The position numbers and the translations under genes were made by a program. From Desulfotomaculum sp. (GTDB lineage: Bacteria; Bacillota; Desulfotomaculia; Desulfotomaculales; Nap2-2B): DNA of 10,643 bases. The notes beneath the pieces are model-generated. The model ran no database searches. It saw only the letters and a program-made list of their open reading frames with translations, and was not told the origin of the DNA. The stretch spans positions 1-10,643 of the forward strand of contig DMIY01000089.1 of assembly GCA_003457075.1 (NCBI GenBank). Reading direction: 5' to 3'. Of this stretch, positions 1 through 9,358 are shown in pieces. The stretch's first letter is position 1. Every line of letters starts with the position of its first letter.

Positions 1-1
1 G

Positions 2-109
2 GTAGTGGATGTGCGCGGTACGGGGGAGGCGGCAGAAATCAAGGTGGCCTTTGAAGATCTGGGCATTAAGACCTTGCTGGCCCGCTATGCTCCACTGGAG
101 AAGGATTGA
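2..109 (+). CDS. pcrA: ATP-dependent DNA helicase PcrA/UvrD, C-terminal end only
   Basis: Only the last 35 codons and a TGA stop lie in the window; the gene begins off the left edge. The visible tail contains a V-x-G-x-G-E-type stretch, then 'FEDLGIKTLLARYAPLEK' and a final Asp. This closely resembles the C-terminal end of PcrA helicases, which finish with a small beta-rich domain and a motif like G-x-K-x-L-x-A-x-x-A-P-I/L-E-K. PcrA is a superfamily 1 3'-5' DNA helicase used in repair and plasmid replication. The position supports the call: in Firmicutes pcrA commonly lies directly upstream of ligA, which is present here from 1010. The call rests on a short tail plus synteny, so a UvrD paralogue remains possible. 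Confidence 0.8.
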   Translation, partial: VVDVRGTGEAAEIKVAFEDLGIKTLLARYAPLEKD

Positions 110-134
110 TTATTATTTATTGGCGAGGGCATAT

Positions 135-3019
<2,885 letters not shown>

Positions 3020-3033
3020 TATGCAGGAGCTGT

Positions 3034-3056
3034 AAAGGCACAAAGGTACAAAGGCA
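3034..3056. repeat. AAAGGYA short tandem repeat, three units
   Basis: AAAGGCA (3034-3040), AAAGGTA (3042-3048) and AAAGGCA (3050-3056) recur with an exact 8-base period, each pair separated by a single C. The array starts 15 bases after the ligA stop. No function is assigned; it may mark the left border of the repeat-bearing intergenic element. Confidence 0.7.
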
Positions 3057-3116
3057 AAAAGTTTGTTCTCCTTCGAAAATAGATTTTGCTTGCCGTTCGT
3101 TTGCCGTCGCTTCGAT

Positions 3117-3312
3117 GCTACAGGCCGACGAAACAACGGTTTGGTTCGGAGCAAACCAGGCAACGCTACATATTGCGCGTGTTACATTAGCTCTTGAACA
3201 AAGGTGAAGCATTTAGCGTACTTATCAGTAGATTTACGATGCTGTTTTCAGCGCGATTCGCTTTGCCGGTTTGCTAACTCTCACCTTCACCGTGTTTCGT
3301 TACGGCCTTACG
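3117..3312. repeat. Imperfect long inverted repeat (fold-back or MITE-like element)
   Basis: The left arm (about 3117-3166) and the reverse complement of the right arm (about 3259-3312) share a series of identical blocks in the same order. AGGCCG at 3122-3127 pairs with 3303-3308. ACGAAACA at 3128-3135 pairs with 3293-3300. CGGT at 3137-3140 pairs with 3289-3292. GCAAACC at 3151-3157 pairs with 3268-3274. GGCAA at 3159-3163 pairs with 3263-3267. Small insertions and mismatches separate the blocks. The 92-base centre contains a small GCTG-TTTT-CAGC hairpin at 3241-3252. This could be a degenerate mobile miniature element, or two oppositely oriented copies of an intergenic repeat. Arm borders are approximate. 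Confidence 0.55.
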
Positions 3313-3467
3313 CATAAGTCGCTCCTTGGGAACAAATGGCAGCGGTCAGGCTTAAGTTTGATAGCCTGCTTTGATGTTGAAGCTTATAAACTGAACTATA
3401 CGCTCTGGATTCAGTTGGTTAAAGTACTTTTGTTTATTCCGTCAGACAAGGAGAAGGTTGTTTACCA

Positions 3468-5444
3468 GTGAATAAAAACTATTACCAAAAGATACTGGTG
3501 CTGTTACTGGCAGCAGGTATGCTGGCCGCCGGGCTGGCCGCCGGTCAGCGCTATAAAATCGAAACGAATTACCGCTCCGTTGAACTGGCCATGCCTTACG
3601 ACGAACTCCAATCCCTGGCCCGGCAGACAGGGAAAAGCAGGCCGGAGGTAATGCAAGCCCTCCGTGAACACGGATTGACCTCTGTACTTTTTAAAGAACC
3701 TGCTGCCGGTGAAATAAGCAACTATGGAGATTTCGCCATCATGAGCGGACAGGAAGCGCTGGCTGCAAGCCGGCTGGGCGGGCAGCCCTCCGGGTGGCTA
3801 TACGAAGCATTAAAAAACGAAGAAATTAAACCTGAAGACACATATTTCTTCACCGACCAGGAAGCCGGCGCCCGGCAACTGGAAGAACAGCTTAAAGTTA
3901 AAACGGGAAATGTCGAGGTTTACCAATACAATGAATATTTCATTATTCGCACCACTGCCGACTACAATACATTGAAAAACACAGGCCTGGGTTTTCCTGT
4001 AGCGCCTCTTGAGGAGAGCGCCCGTTGCGGCCTGTTTGCCATTGTCCAACTGCGCAACTGGCCGGGAGTTACTCCTGAAGGACTGGCCCGGGTTTTTGCC
4101 CCGCTTAAAAAAATTCCCAATCTTTCGGCAATAGCCTTTAACGACCCTTCTGTGCCCGGTTACCCAAATCTGCTTCCTCAACTGGCAAAAGAAATTCGTT
4201 CCTTGGGGGTACCGCTGGTACAAATCGAATTTTTTTTCCAAAAAGGCCTGCCAAAGCTCGGCCTGCTGCTGGACAAGCATGTGGTAAGACTCCACGGTAT
4301 AAAATCCGAGGAAATGCTTAAATATGAAACTGCCGATCTTAAGTCCCGTTTTCTTCTGGCGGCGGGAGAACGCAACATACGGGTGCTGTTGATTCGTCCC
4401 CTGATTTCTTACAAAACGGGAGATCCGCTTCAGGAAAATCTCCAGTTTATCGCAGGTTTAAAGAAAGATTTGCAAAAACAAGGCCTGGCAGTTGGAAACG
4501 CTTCTTTTCTGCCGCCTTTGCCAGTATCACGCCTGAGTCTTTTTTTCATGGGTTTGGGTGTAATATCAGGAGGGCTGTTGCTTTTACACAGGTTAGGGCT
4601 GCGGCAGGGGGGGTGGCTATTGGGGCTGCTGGCAGCAATGGTCTGGGCCGGTTTATTGGGAATAGCCTTAGACCCTGCCCGTAAATTAATGGCCCTTGCT
4701 GCAGTAATCATCTTTCCCACTCTTTCCTTAACAGTTAACATCCGCAGTCACAAGGCGTCAGTTGAAAAAAGCATAGCAATGCTGCTACGCACGTCACTCT
4801 ACTCCCTGGTGGGAGCCCTGTTTACCATGGGACTGTTGGCCGACTCTGCTTACCTGCTAAAACTGAACCAGTTTATGGGAGTTAAAGTAGCCCATGTTTT
4901 GCCGCTGTTGCTTGTGGGCGGGGTGTTTTACATCTTTTCAGGTCCTCCCCTGTCAGGCAAGCAAGAACCGTCTCTGCTTGCCCGCCTGTCCGGGTTCTTA
5001 AACCAGCCGGTGCTGGTAAAGTGGGCGCTGGTAGCGGTAGTATTATCGGCCATGCTGGCCGTCTACATTATTCGTACGGGAAACGAGGTGGTAATGGCTC
5101 CCTCCACCCTGGAACTAAAAACCAGAACACTTTTGGATAATATACTCGGGGTACGTCCCCGGACTAAAGAATTCCTGTTAGGACACCCGCTTCTGCTCTT
5201 ATTATTCTACACCGGTTACCGGGACAACCGCTACCTTCCCCTTCTTTTACTGGGAACTGTCGGCCAGATATCCCTGGTGAATACCTTTGCCCACATTCAT
5301 ACTCCCTTGCTCATCTCCCTGCTCCGTCTTTTCAATGGGCTCTGGCTGGGCATTTTATCCGGGCTGGTCCTGATTCTGGCGTGGAAGCTGGCCCTGCATT
5401 GGTGGGATAGAAGGCTGGATGAAAAAACATCTTATAACAAATAA
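3468..5444 (+). CDS. DUF5693-family polytopic membrane protein next to csaB
   Basis: A 658-residue protein of the DUF5693 type, a family often found beside csaB in clostridia; its biochemical role is not established. One N-terminal hydrophobic segment (about 8-27) is followed by a soluble region of about 320 residues (30-350), probably extracytoplasmic. That region contains repeating beta-alpha-like stretches such as 'GLTSVLFKE', 'VPLVQIEFFFQKGLPKL', 'KHVVRLHGIKSEEM' and 'ERNIRVLLIRPL', which suggest a barrel-like fold. The C-terminal half has about eight or nine hydrophobic helices (roughly 356-376, 382-400, 406-424, 440-458, 474-491, 517-535, 568-582, 588-608 and 612-645), including 'RTKEFLLGHP' and 'NTFAHIHTPL'. 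The start is GTG 3468; the purine-rich AAGGAGAAGG at 3448-3457 is a somewhat distant ribosome site. Its end overlaps csaB by 26 bases, which suggests coupled expression and a shared role in wall polysaccharide modification (inference). Confidence 0.85.
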   Translation: MNKNYYQKILVLLLAAGMLAAGLAAGQRYKIETNYRSVELAMPYDELQSLARQTGKSRPEVMQALREHGLTSVLFKEPAAGEISNYGDFAIMSGQEALAASRLGGQPSGWLYEALKNEEIKPEDTYFFTDQEAGARQLEEQLKVKTGNVEVYQYNEYFIIRTTADYNTLKNTGLGFPVAPLEESARCGLFAIVQLRNWPGVTPEGLARVFAPLKKIPNLSAIAFNDPSVPGYPNLLPQLAKEIRSLGVPLVQIEFFFQKGLPKLGLLLDKHVVRLHGIKSEEMLKYETADLKSRFLLAAGERNIRVLLIRPLISYKTGDPLQENLQFIAGLKKDLQKQGLAVGNASFLPPLPVSRLSLFFMGLGVISGGLLLLHRLGLRQGGWLLGLLAAMVWAGLLGIALDPARKLMALAAVIIFPTLSLTVNIRSHKASVEKSIAMLLRTSLYSLVGALFTMGLLADSAYLLKLNQFMGVKVAHVLPLLLVGGVFYIFSGPPLSGKQEPSLLARLSGFLNQPVLVKWALVAVVLSAMLAVYIIRTGNEVVMAPSTLELKTRTLLDNILGVRPRTKEFLLGHPLLLLLFYTGYRDNRYLPLLLLGTVGQISLVNTFAHIHTPLLISLLRLFNGLWLGILSGLVLILAWKLALHWWDRRLDEKTSYNK

Positions 5445-6654
5445 TCAACATTATTCTACTCTGAAGCTACCGGCTGCCCCGCGGTTGGTAATCTCGGGGT
5501 ACTATGGTTTTGATAACATCGGGGATGAAGCGGTACTGCTGAGCATGGTGGCTGCCTTAAGGGATATTTGCCCCGAAGCAAGAATAACCGTATTATCCAA
5601 CAAACCCCGGGAAACCGCAGAACATTACGATGTACAGGCCGTTAACCGCTGGCAGTTGACCCGGGTTTACAGGGCGCTGGCCGGGACCGACCTGTTAATC
5701 AGCGGCGGCGGCAGTCTGCTGCAGGACGTTACCGGCTTGAAGAGCCTCCTTTATTACCTGGGTGTAGTGTGGCTGGCGCTAAAATTGGGCAAACCCGTGG
5801 CTTTTTACAGCCAGGGCATCGGGCCGGTAACCAGCAGGATGGGACGCTGTTTAATGCGCCGGATAGCCGGCCGGGTAAACCTGATTACCGTGCGGGATGC
5901 ACAGTCAGCGCGGGACTTGCATGAAATGGGCATAACCGGGCCTCCGGTACGTGTAACTGCCGATCCTGTGCTGGGTTTAAGCGGGGAAACAATAAATCCG
6001 CAGCCGGGAGGGGAGTTGCTGTTTAAAGCAGGGATAAAGATAAGTCATAACTCAAAAGCCGGATTGCACCTGGATCCTGAAGATATGATGCTAGATAAAT
6101 ATGCTTTAAAACAGGAACACCGGCCGGTGGCCGGCATATCCCTGCGGGAATGGCCGGGATTTGAAAAGAAAAGTCAGCAGGTAATAGCCGGTTTGGGTGA
6201 TGAATTATGCCGGCAGGGATGGCAGGTAGTGTTTTTGCCCTTCCACTACCCCGCTGACCTGGCCGTTTGCCGTCAGGTGGCTGGTTTGATGAAAAACCCG
6301 GGAATTATTCTTGAGCAAAAAGTAAACTCAGTGGAAATGGCATCCGTAATTTCGCATCTGAACCTGCTGATTGCCATGCGCCTGCACGCCTTAATTTTGG
6401 CTGCCGTTGCCAGCGTGCCCCTGGCCGGTATCTCCTACGACCCCAAAATAAACCGTTTCCTGGAACAACTGGGACTTGCGCCGGTTGGAAAAGCGGCACA
6501 TCTGGACTATCCGGCCTGTCTTGCTGCAGTTACGAATATCCTAGCCGATCCTGACGGGTTCCGGACAAATTTACGGCAGGCAATACAACCTCTGCGCCGG
6601 CAGGCACAGGAAACCGCAGCATTGACTTTGAACTTGATTCGCAACGATTCTTAG
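5419..6654 (+). CDS. csaB: Polysaccharide pyruvyl transferase CsaB
   Basis: A 411-residue pyruvyl transferase. CsaB uses phosphoenolpyruvate to put ketal pyruvate on secondary cell-wall polysaccharide, the modification that lets SLH-domain surface proteins bind the wall. Family motifs in order are ISGYYGFDNIGDEA (25-38), ISGGGSLLQD (94-103), FYSQGIGPV (129-137), TVRDAQSARDL (157-167), VTADPVL (179-185), IAMRLHALILAA (318-329) and AGISYDPKI (336-344). The ATG at 5419 lies inside the preceding gene, with AGAAGG at 5409-5414. The conserved core begins only at about residue 22, so the first 20 residues are a non-conserved leader and a later start cannot be excluded. Compared with family members of roughly 360 residues, the extra length lies in that leader and in a poorly conserved stretch at about 190-235. 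The enzyme is cytoplasmic or membrane-associated, and it is probably co-expressed with the DUF5693 gene. Confidence 0.95.
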   Translation: MKKHLITNNQHYSTLKLPAAPRLVISGYYGFDNIGDEAVLLSMVAALRDICPEARITVLSNKPRETAEHYDVQAVNRWQLTRVYRALAGTDLLISGGGSLLQDVTGLKSLLYYLGVVWLALKLGKPVAFYSQGIGPVTSRMGRCLMRRIAGRVNLITVRDAQSARDLHEMGITGPPVRVTADPVLGLSGETINPQPGGELLFKAGIKISHNSKAGLHLDPEDMMLDKYALKQEHRPVAGISLREWPGFEKKSQQVIAGLGDELCRQGWQVVFLPFHYPADLAVCRQVAGLMKNPGIILEQKVNSVEMASVISHLNLLIAMRLHALILAAVASVPLAGISYDPKINRFLEQLGLAPVGKAAHLDYPACLAAVTNILADPDGFRTNLRQAIQPLRRQAQETAALTLNLIRNDS

Positions 6655-6682
6655 AAAACACTTTTGGAGGTGGCAACAGTAG

Positions 6683-8287
6683 ATGAAATCTCCGGCAATA
6701 AGGATACTAATCGGTTTATTAATTAGCGGGACAATTGTTTTCTGGGGAATAAACAGTAGGGCCGGCGCCCAGGCTGCAGAGACAAAGACGATCGCCAGCC
6801 AGGCAGAGCAAAAGCCACCGCCCACCCCGGAAATTAGACCCGGTGGAGAATTGATTCCCGGCGGGGTTAAGTCTTTTGCCCAGGCATTAAAAAGCGCACA
6901 GGAAATAGCGCCGGGCGTGAAGTATTATCCCCTGGAAGGCCGGAACTGGCAGGGAGAACCACTACGCGGGTATATGATAGAAGTAGATCCCACCTTGCCC
7001 CTTATGGAACTCCGCGTGGCAACAGGCAAAGACATTCTGGGAAAAAAGGAAACACTAAGTGAACTGGCCGCCCGGCACGGAGCGATAGCAGCAGTAAACG
7101 GAGGGTTCTTTGACTCTTCCAACGGTTGGCCAATCGGGTACCTCGTGCAGGATGAGCAATTGTTGGTAGCATGGAATATGTTGCGTACTTCCGTCGGCTT
7201 TACTGAACAGAATAAGATAACCTCGGGTTATTTTTCACCCCAGATCTCAATACGGGTGGGTGATGACGGACCCAACCTGAAAACTGATGGTATAAATTGT
7301 TCTGCCCTGGAAAATGAGATTACCCTATATACTCCGGCTTGGGGTAACAATGTTCAAATTCCTTCTGACGGGTTGGGAATAGTGGTTGCGCCTGATCAAG
7401 ACGGACATCAGATAATTGACTACATAACAACAGGAAATGCCGAAATACCTGCAGGCGGTTTTGTGCTTACCCTGCGGGGAGAAAAAACCGCTCTCGGAGC
7501 AAGCCTGGTCGCGGGCACACCGGTCAAATTGGAAATTAACTATGATCAGCAATGGAAGGGCTTAAAGCACCTGGTTACCGCCGGCCCACTGTTGGTAGAG
7601 GAGGGGCAGCCTGTTCTGCAGGGTGTGGCAGAGGGTTTCCGGGGAAACATCCTGGGAACCGTTGCCCGCACGGCTATTGGCGTCAACAAAGAGGGCCGCG
7701 TCCTTTTGGTAGTGGTAGACGGTAAAAAACAGGATTGGAGCGTCGGTCTTACCCTGGAAGAACTGGCTTACCTGATGGCCGACCTGGGGGCCGTCAGGGC
7801 GGCAGCCTTGGATGGTGGGGGCTCCAGCGGCATGTGGGTAAAGGGTAAATTGGTCAGCCGGCCTTCCGATGGTAAAGAAAGGCAAATAGCAAACGCCATT
7901 TTAGTTCTTCGCCAGTTGCCAGTCTATATGGACGACCGGCGGCTGTTTTTTGATGTGCCGCCGGTAATGGAAAAAGGCCGGGTGCTGGTGCCCATGCGGC
8001 GGATCTTCGAAGCCTTTCAGGCTGGGGTAAACTGGGATGAGGAAACTAAAACCATTACTGCCACGAAGGATAGTAATACAATTGTCTTAATTGCAGGGAA
8101 GCAGGAGGCCCTGATCAACGGCAATGTCTACCACCTGGATGTCCCGGCTAGTGTCGTGGAAGGAAGGGTGATGGTTCCCCTGCGCTTCATCAGCAAGGCC
8201 CTTGGCGCAGAGGTAACCTGGCAGGGTAAGCCGCCCGGGGTATTCATCCGGAGCCAGGACAATTATACGAGGGAGGAGAAAAAATGA
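6683..8287 (+). CDS. Secreted phosphodiester glycosidase-family protein with copper-amine-oxidase-N-like C-terminal domain
   Basis: A 534-residue exported protein. It opens with a signal sequence or membrane anchor (basic start, hydrophobic 8-22, 'AGAQA' near 27-31) and a Pro-rich linker (about 43-55). The next part (about 95-409) matches the NAGPA/DUF2233 phosphodiester glycosidase family, whose human member removes GlcNAc from phosphodiester-linked glycans. Hallmarks are AAVNGGFFDSS (136-146), RTAIG (329-333), VVDGK (344-348) and the glycine-rich ALDGGGSSGMW (375-385). The C-terminal part (about 412-523) has two related units, each with a V-x-x-GR-V-x-VP-x-R-x-I/F motif. This is typical of the copper amine oxidase N-terminal-like domain (PF07833), common on clostridial surface proteins. 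ATG 6683 has GGAGGTGG at 6666-6673. It follows csaB by 28 bases and overlaps the next gene by four. The natural substrate is unknown; an envelope polysaccharide is the inferred target. Confidence 0.9.
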   Translation: MKSPAIRILIGLLISGTIVFWGINSRAGAQAAETKTIASQAEQKPPPTPEIRPGGELIPGGVKSFAQALKSAQEIAPGVKYYPLEGRNWQGEPLRGYMIEVDPTLPLMELRVATGKDILGKKETLSELAARHGAIAAVNGGFFDSSNGWPIGYLVQDEQLLVAWNMLRTSVGFTEQNKITSGYFSPQISIRVGDDGPNLKTDGINCSALENEITLYTPAWGNNVQIPSDGLGIVVAPDQDGHQIIDYITTGNAEIPAGGFVLTLRGEKTALGASLVAGTPVKLEINYDQQWKGLKHLVTAGPLLVEEGQPVLQGVAEGFRGNILGTVARTAIGVNKEGRVLLVVVDGKKQDWSVGLTLEELAYLMADLGAVRAAALDGGGSSGMWVKGKLVSRPSDGKERQIANAILVLRQLPVYMDDRRLFFDVPPVMEKGRVLVPMRRIFEAFQAGVNWDEETKTITATKDSNTIVLIAGKQEALINGNVYHLDVPASVVEGRVMVPLRFISKALGAEVTWQGKPPGVFIRSQDNYTREEKK

Positions 8288-9276
8288 AGGGCTGCAGGAA
8301 AGTGTTAACCATCCTTTTTTCAGGACTGCTTTGGTGTGTCTTTTACCCTCTACCCATACTTGCTCAGGAAATGACGCAGCAACTACCACCTGCAACAACT
8401 GAACTTGAGTACCGGGACGAGATCACCTTCAACCACCCCAACTACGTGGAACAACTGGACAACGGCAACCTGCTGGTTTGCCGGATCGGTTACCGGAAAC
8501 CGGAGGTAGTGGAGCTTACTCCGGCAGGCCAACAGGTCTGGTCATTTTCAGGCTTGCAGGCCAGCAGCGCCCAACGGCTTTCCAACGGCAATACCCTGAT
8601 TGCCGATTCCGGGGCGCCAGGCAGCCCGTTTATACCACGGGTAATAGAAGTAACACCGCAGGGTCAGACAATATGGGAGTATCGTTTGCCTTCCCTGACT
8701 CAGGCGCCTCGTTACGCCGAACAACTGCCCGGCGGTAATATTCTGATCACCCTGCCCTTTAAGATTATAGAGGTAACCCGTGACAAGAAAATCGCCTGGT
8801 CCTATGGTTGGGGCCGGCCAGTTAAAACCGGTACACGCGGATACCTGGCCAACCCCCTGCAGGCTACCCGCCTGGCCAACGGAAACATCTTGATCGTCGA
8901 CAGCGGACTAACCGGCGGGAGAGTATTCGAAATTACACCAGGCAAAGATATTGTATGGCAGTACGGAAACCAGCAGGCGACCGGACCGGCAGGCACTGAA
9001 AATAAACCGGACTACCTCAGGCTTCCCACGGGCGCCCTGCGTCTACTTAACGGAAACACTCTGATTGCCGACGCTCTTTCATCTGCTTTGCTGGAAGTTT
9101 CACCTGCGGGGGAACTGGTATGTACCCTTTCCTGGAAAGATGCTCTTTCCGGCCTGCCAGTCATGAACCAGTGGCGGGTAACACCACGACAGGAAAACAA
9201 AGTTATAGTTCCCTGTACCCTGACAAATTCCTGTTCCAGGATACTGGTAATTAAATTACCGGTGTTTTTTCAGTAA
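8284..9276 (+). CDS. Secreted beta-propeller-like repeat protein (NGN-type repeats)
   Basis: A 330-residue exported protein with an N-terminal signal peptide (hydrophobic 7-26, probable cleavage after the 'ILA' ending at 27). The rest consists of about six diverged repeats of 40-55 residues. Each has the pattern (A/E)-x-R/Q-L-x-NGN-x-L-I/V, a variable loop, then V-x-E-V/I-T-P-x-G-x-x-x-W-x-Y. NGN or GGN turns occur at about 60, 101, 150, 199 and 256; the sixth repeat is degenerate. This layout is that of a PQQ/NHL-like or arylsulfotransferase-like beta-propeller. No sulfotransferase or dehydrogenase catalytic residues are evident, so a binding or scaffold role is as likely as an enzymatic one. 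Its ATG overlaps the stop of the glycosidase gene (ATGA, 8284-8287), with GGGAGGAG just upstream, indicating translational coupling. It is the last gene of the envelope cluster. I assign the fold, not a specific function. Confidence 0.8.
   Translation: MKGCRKVLTILFSGLLWCVFYPLPILAQEMTQQLPPATTELEYRDEITFNHPNYVEQLDNGNLLVCRIGYRKPEVVELTPAGQQVWSFSGLQASSAQRLSNGNTLIADSGAPGSPFIPRVIEVTPQGQTIWEYRLPSLTQAPRYAEQLPGGNILITLPFKIIEVTRDKKIAWSYGWGRPVKTGTRGYLANPLQATRLANGNILIVDSGLTGGRVFEITPGKDIVWQYGNQQATGPAGTENKPDYLRLPTGALRLLNGNTLIADALSSALLEVSPAGELVCTLSWKDALSGLPVMNQWRVTPRQENKVIVPCTLTNSCSRILVIKLPVFFQ
9241..9270 (+). terminator. Candidate intrinsic terminator across the 3' end of the propeller gene
   Basis: In RNA, positions 9242-9250 can pair with 9256-9264 around a five-base loop (9251-9255), giving a 9-base-pair stem that includes two G-U pairs. 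Six U residues follow at 9265-9270. The core is the perfect inverted repeat GGTAATT/AATTACC at 9246-9260. The stem is AU-rich and so only moderately stable, and it lies inside the last coding codons, before the TAA at 9274-9276. Location at the end of the plus-strand cluster, ahead of a convergent operon, fits termination. Confidence 0.6.
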
Positions 9277-9358
9277 ATCCGCAGGTTTTGAGATCGCTGG
9301 CCGTTTTTTCTTCTTTGGAGGTTTTGAGGTCAGACTCCAGGTTTTAGGGTTAAACTCC
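9277..9358. repeat. Convergent intergenic gap with three AGGTTTTgAG-like direct repeats
   Basis: This 82-base gap lies between the convergent propeller gene and cotJC. Similar units occur at 9282-9293 (CAGGTTTTGAGA), 9318-9331 (GAGGTTTTGAGGTC) and 9338-9351 (CAGGTTTTAGGGTT), unevenly spaced. A weak GGAG/CTCC pairing spans 9317-9338. There is no clear minus-strand intrinsic terminator for the cotJ operon here. Confidence 0.5.

Larger units (their letters stand above)
3020..3467. other. Intergenic interval with repeats, no convincing gene
   Basis: This 448-base stretch separates ligA from the envelope cluster. It holds an 8-base-period AAAGGYA repeat just after ligA and a large imperfect inverted repeat in the middle. 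No strong intrinsic terminator for ligA is visible. The final 130 bases should contain the promoter of the DUF5693 gene. TTGATG at 3371-3376 and TATACG at 3397-3402 are the nearest promoter-like hexamers, but they are 20 bases apart, so I do not call a promoter. A 66-codon open frame (3271-3471) crosses the right arm of the inverted repeat and looks fortuitous. Confidence 0.7.

Noticed and set aside
9..134. Open upstream extension of the amj reading frame
   Set aside because: It overlaps the pcrA coding end, is basic and lacks family similarity. ATG 135 has a nearby ribosome site and gives the expected hydrophobic N-terminus.
3138..3157. Small hairpin GGTTTG/CAAACC taken alone as a ligA terminator
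   Set aside because: It has no following T-run and lies over 100 bases after the stop. It is better treated as part of the inverted-repeat element.
3371..3402. Possible sigma-A promoter for the envelope cluster (TTGATG and TATACG)
   Set aside because: The spacing of 20 bases is too long and the -10 match is only partial, so it is not reported as a feature.
3271..3471. A 66-codon plus-strand open frame ending at the DUF5693 start
   Set aside because: It runs through the right arm of the inverted repeat, has no clear ribosome site and resembles no family I know. The overlap of its TGA with the GTG start is probably chance.
3810..4295. A 161-codon minus-strand open frame
   Set aside because: It lies opposite the DUF5693 gene and has no recognisable family features; it is a shadow of the real coding strand.
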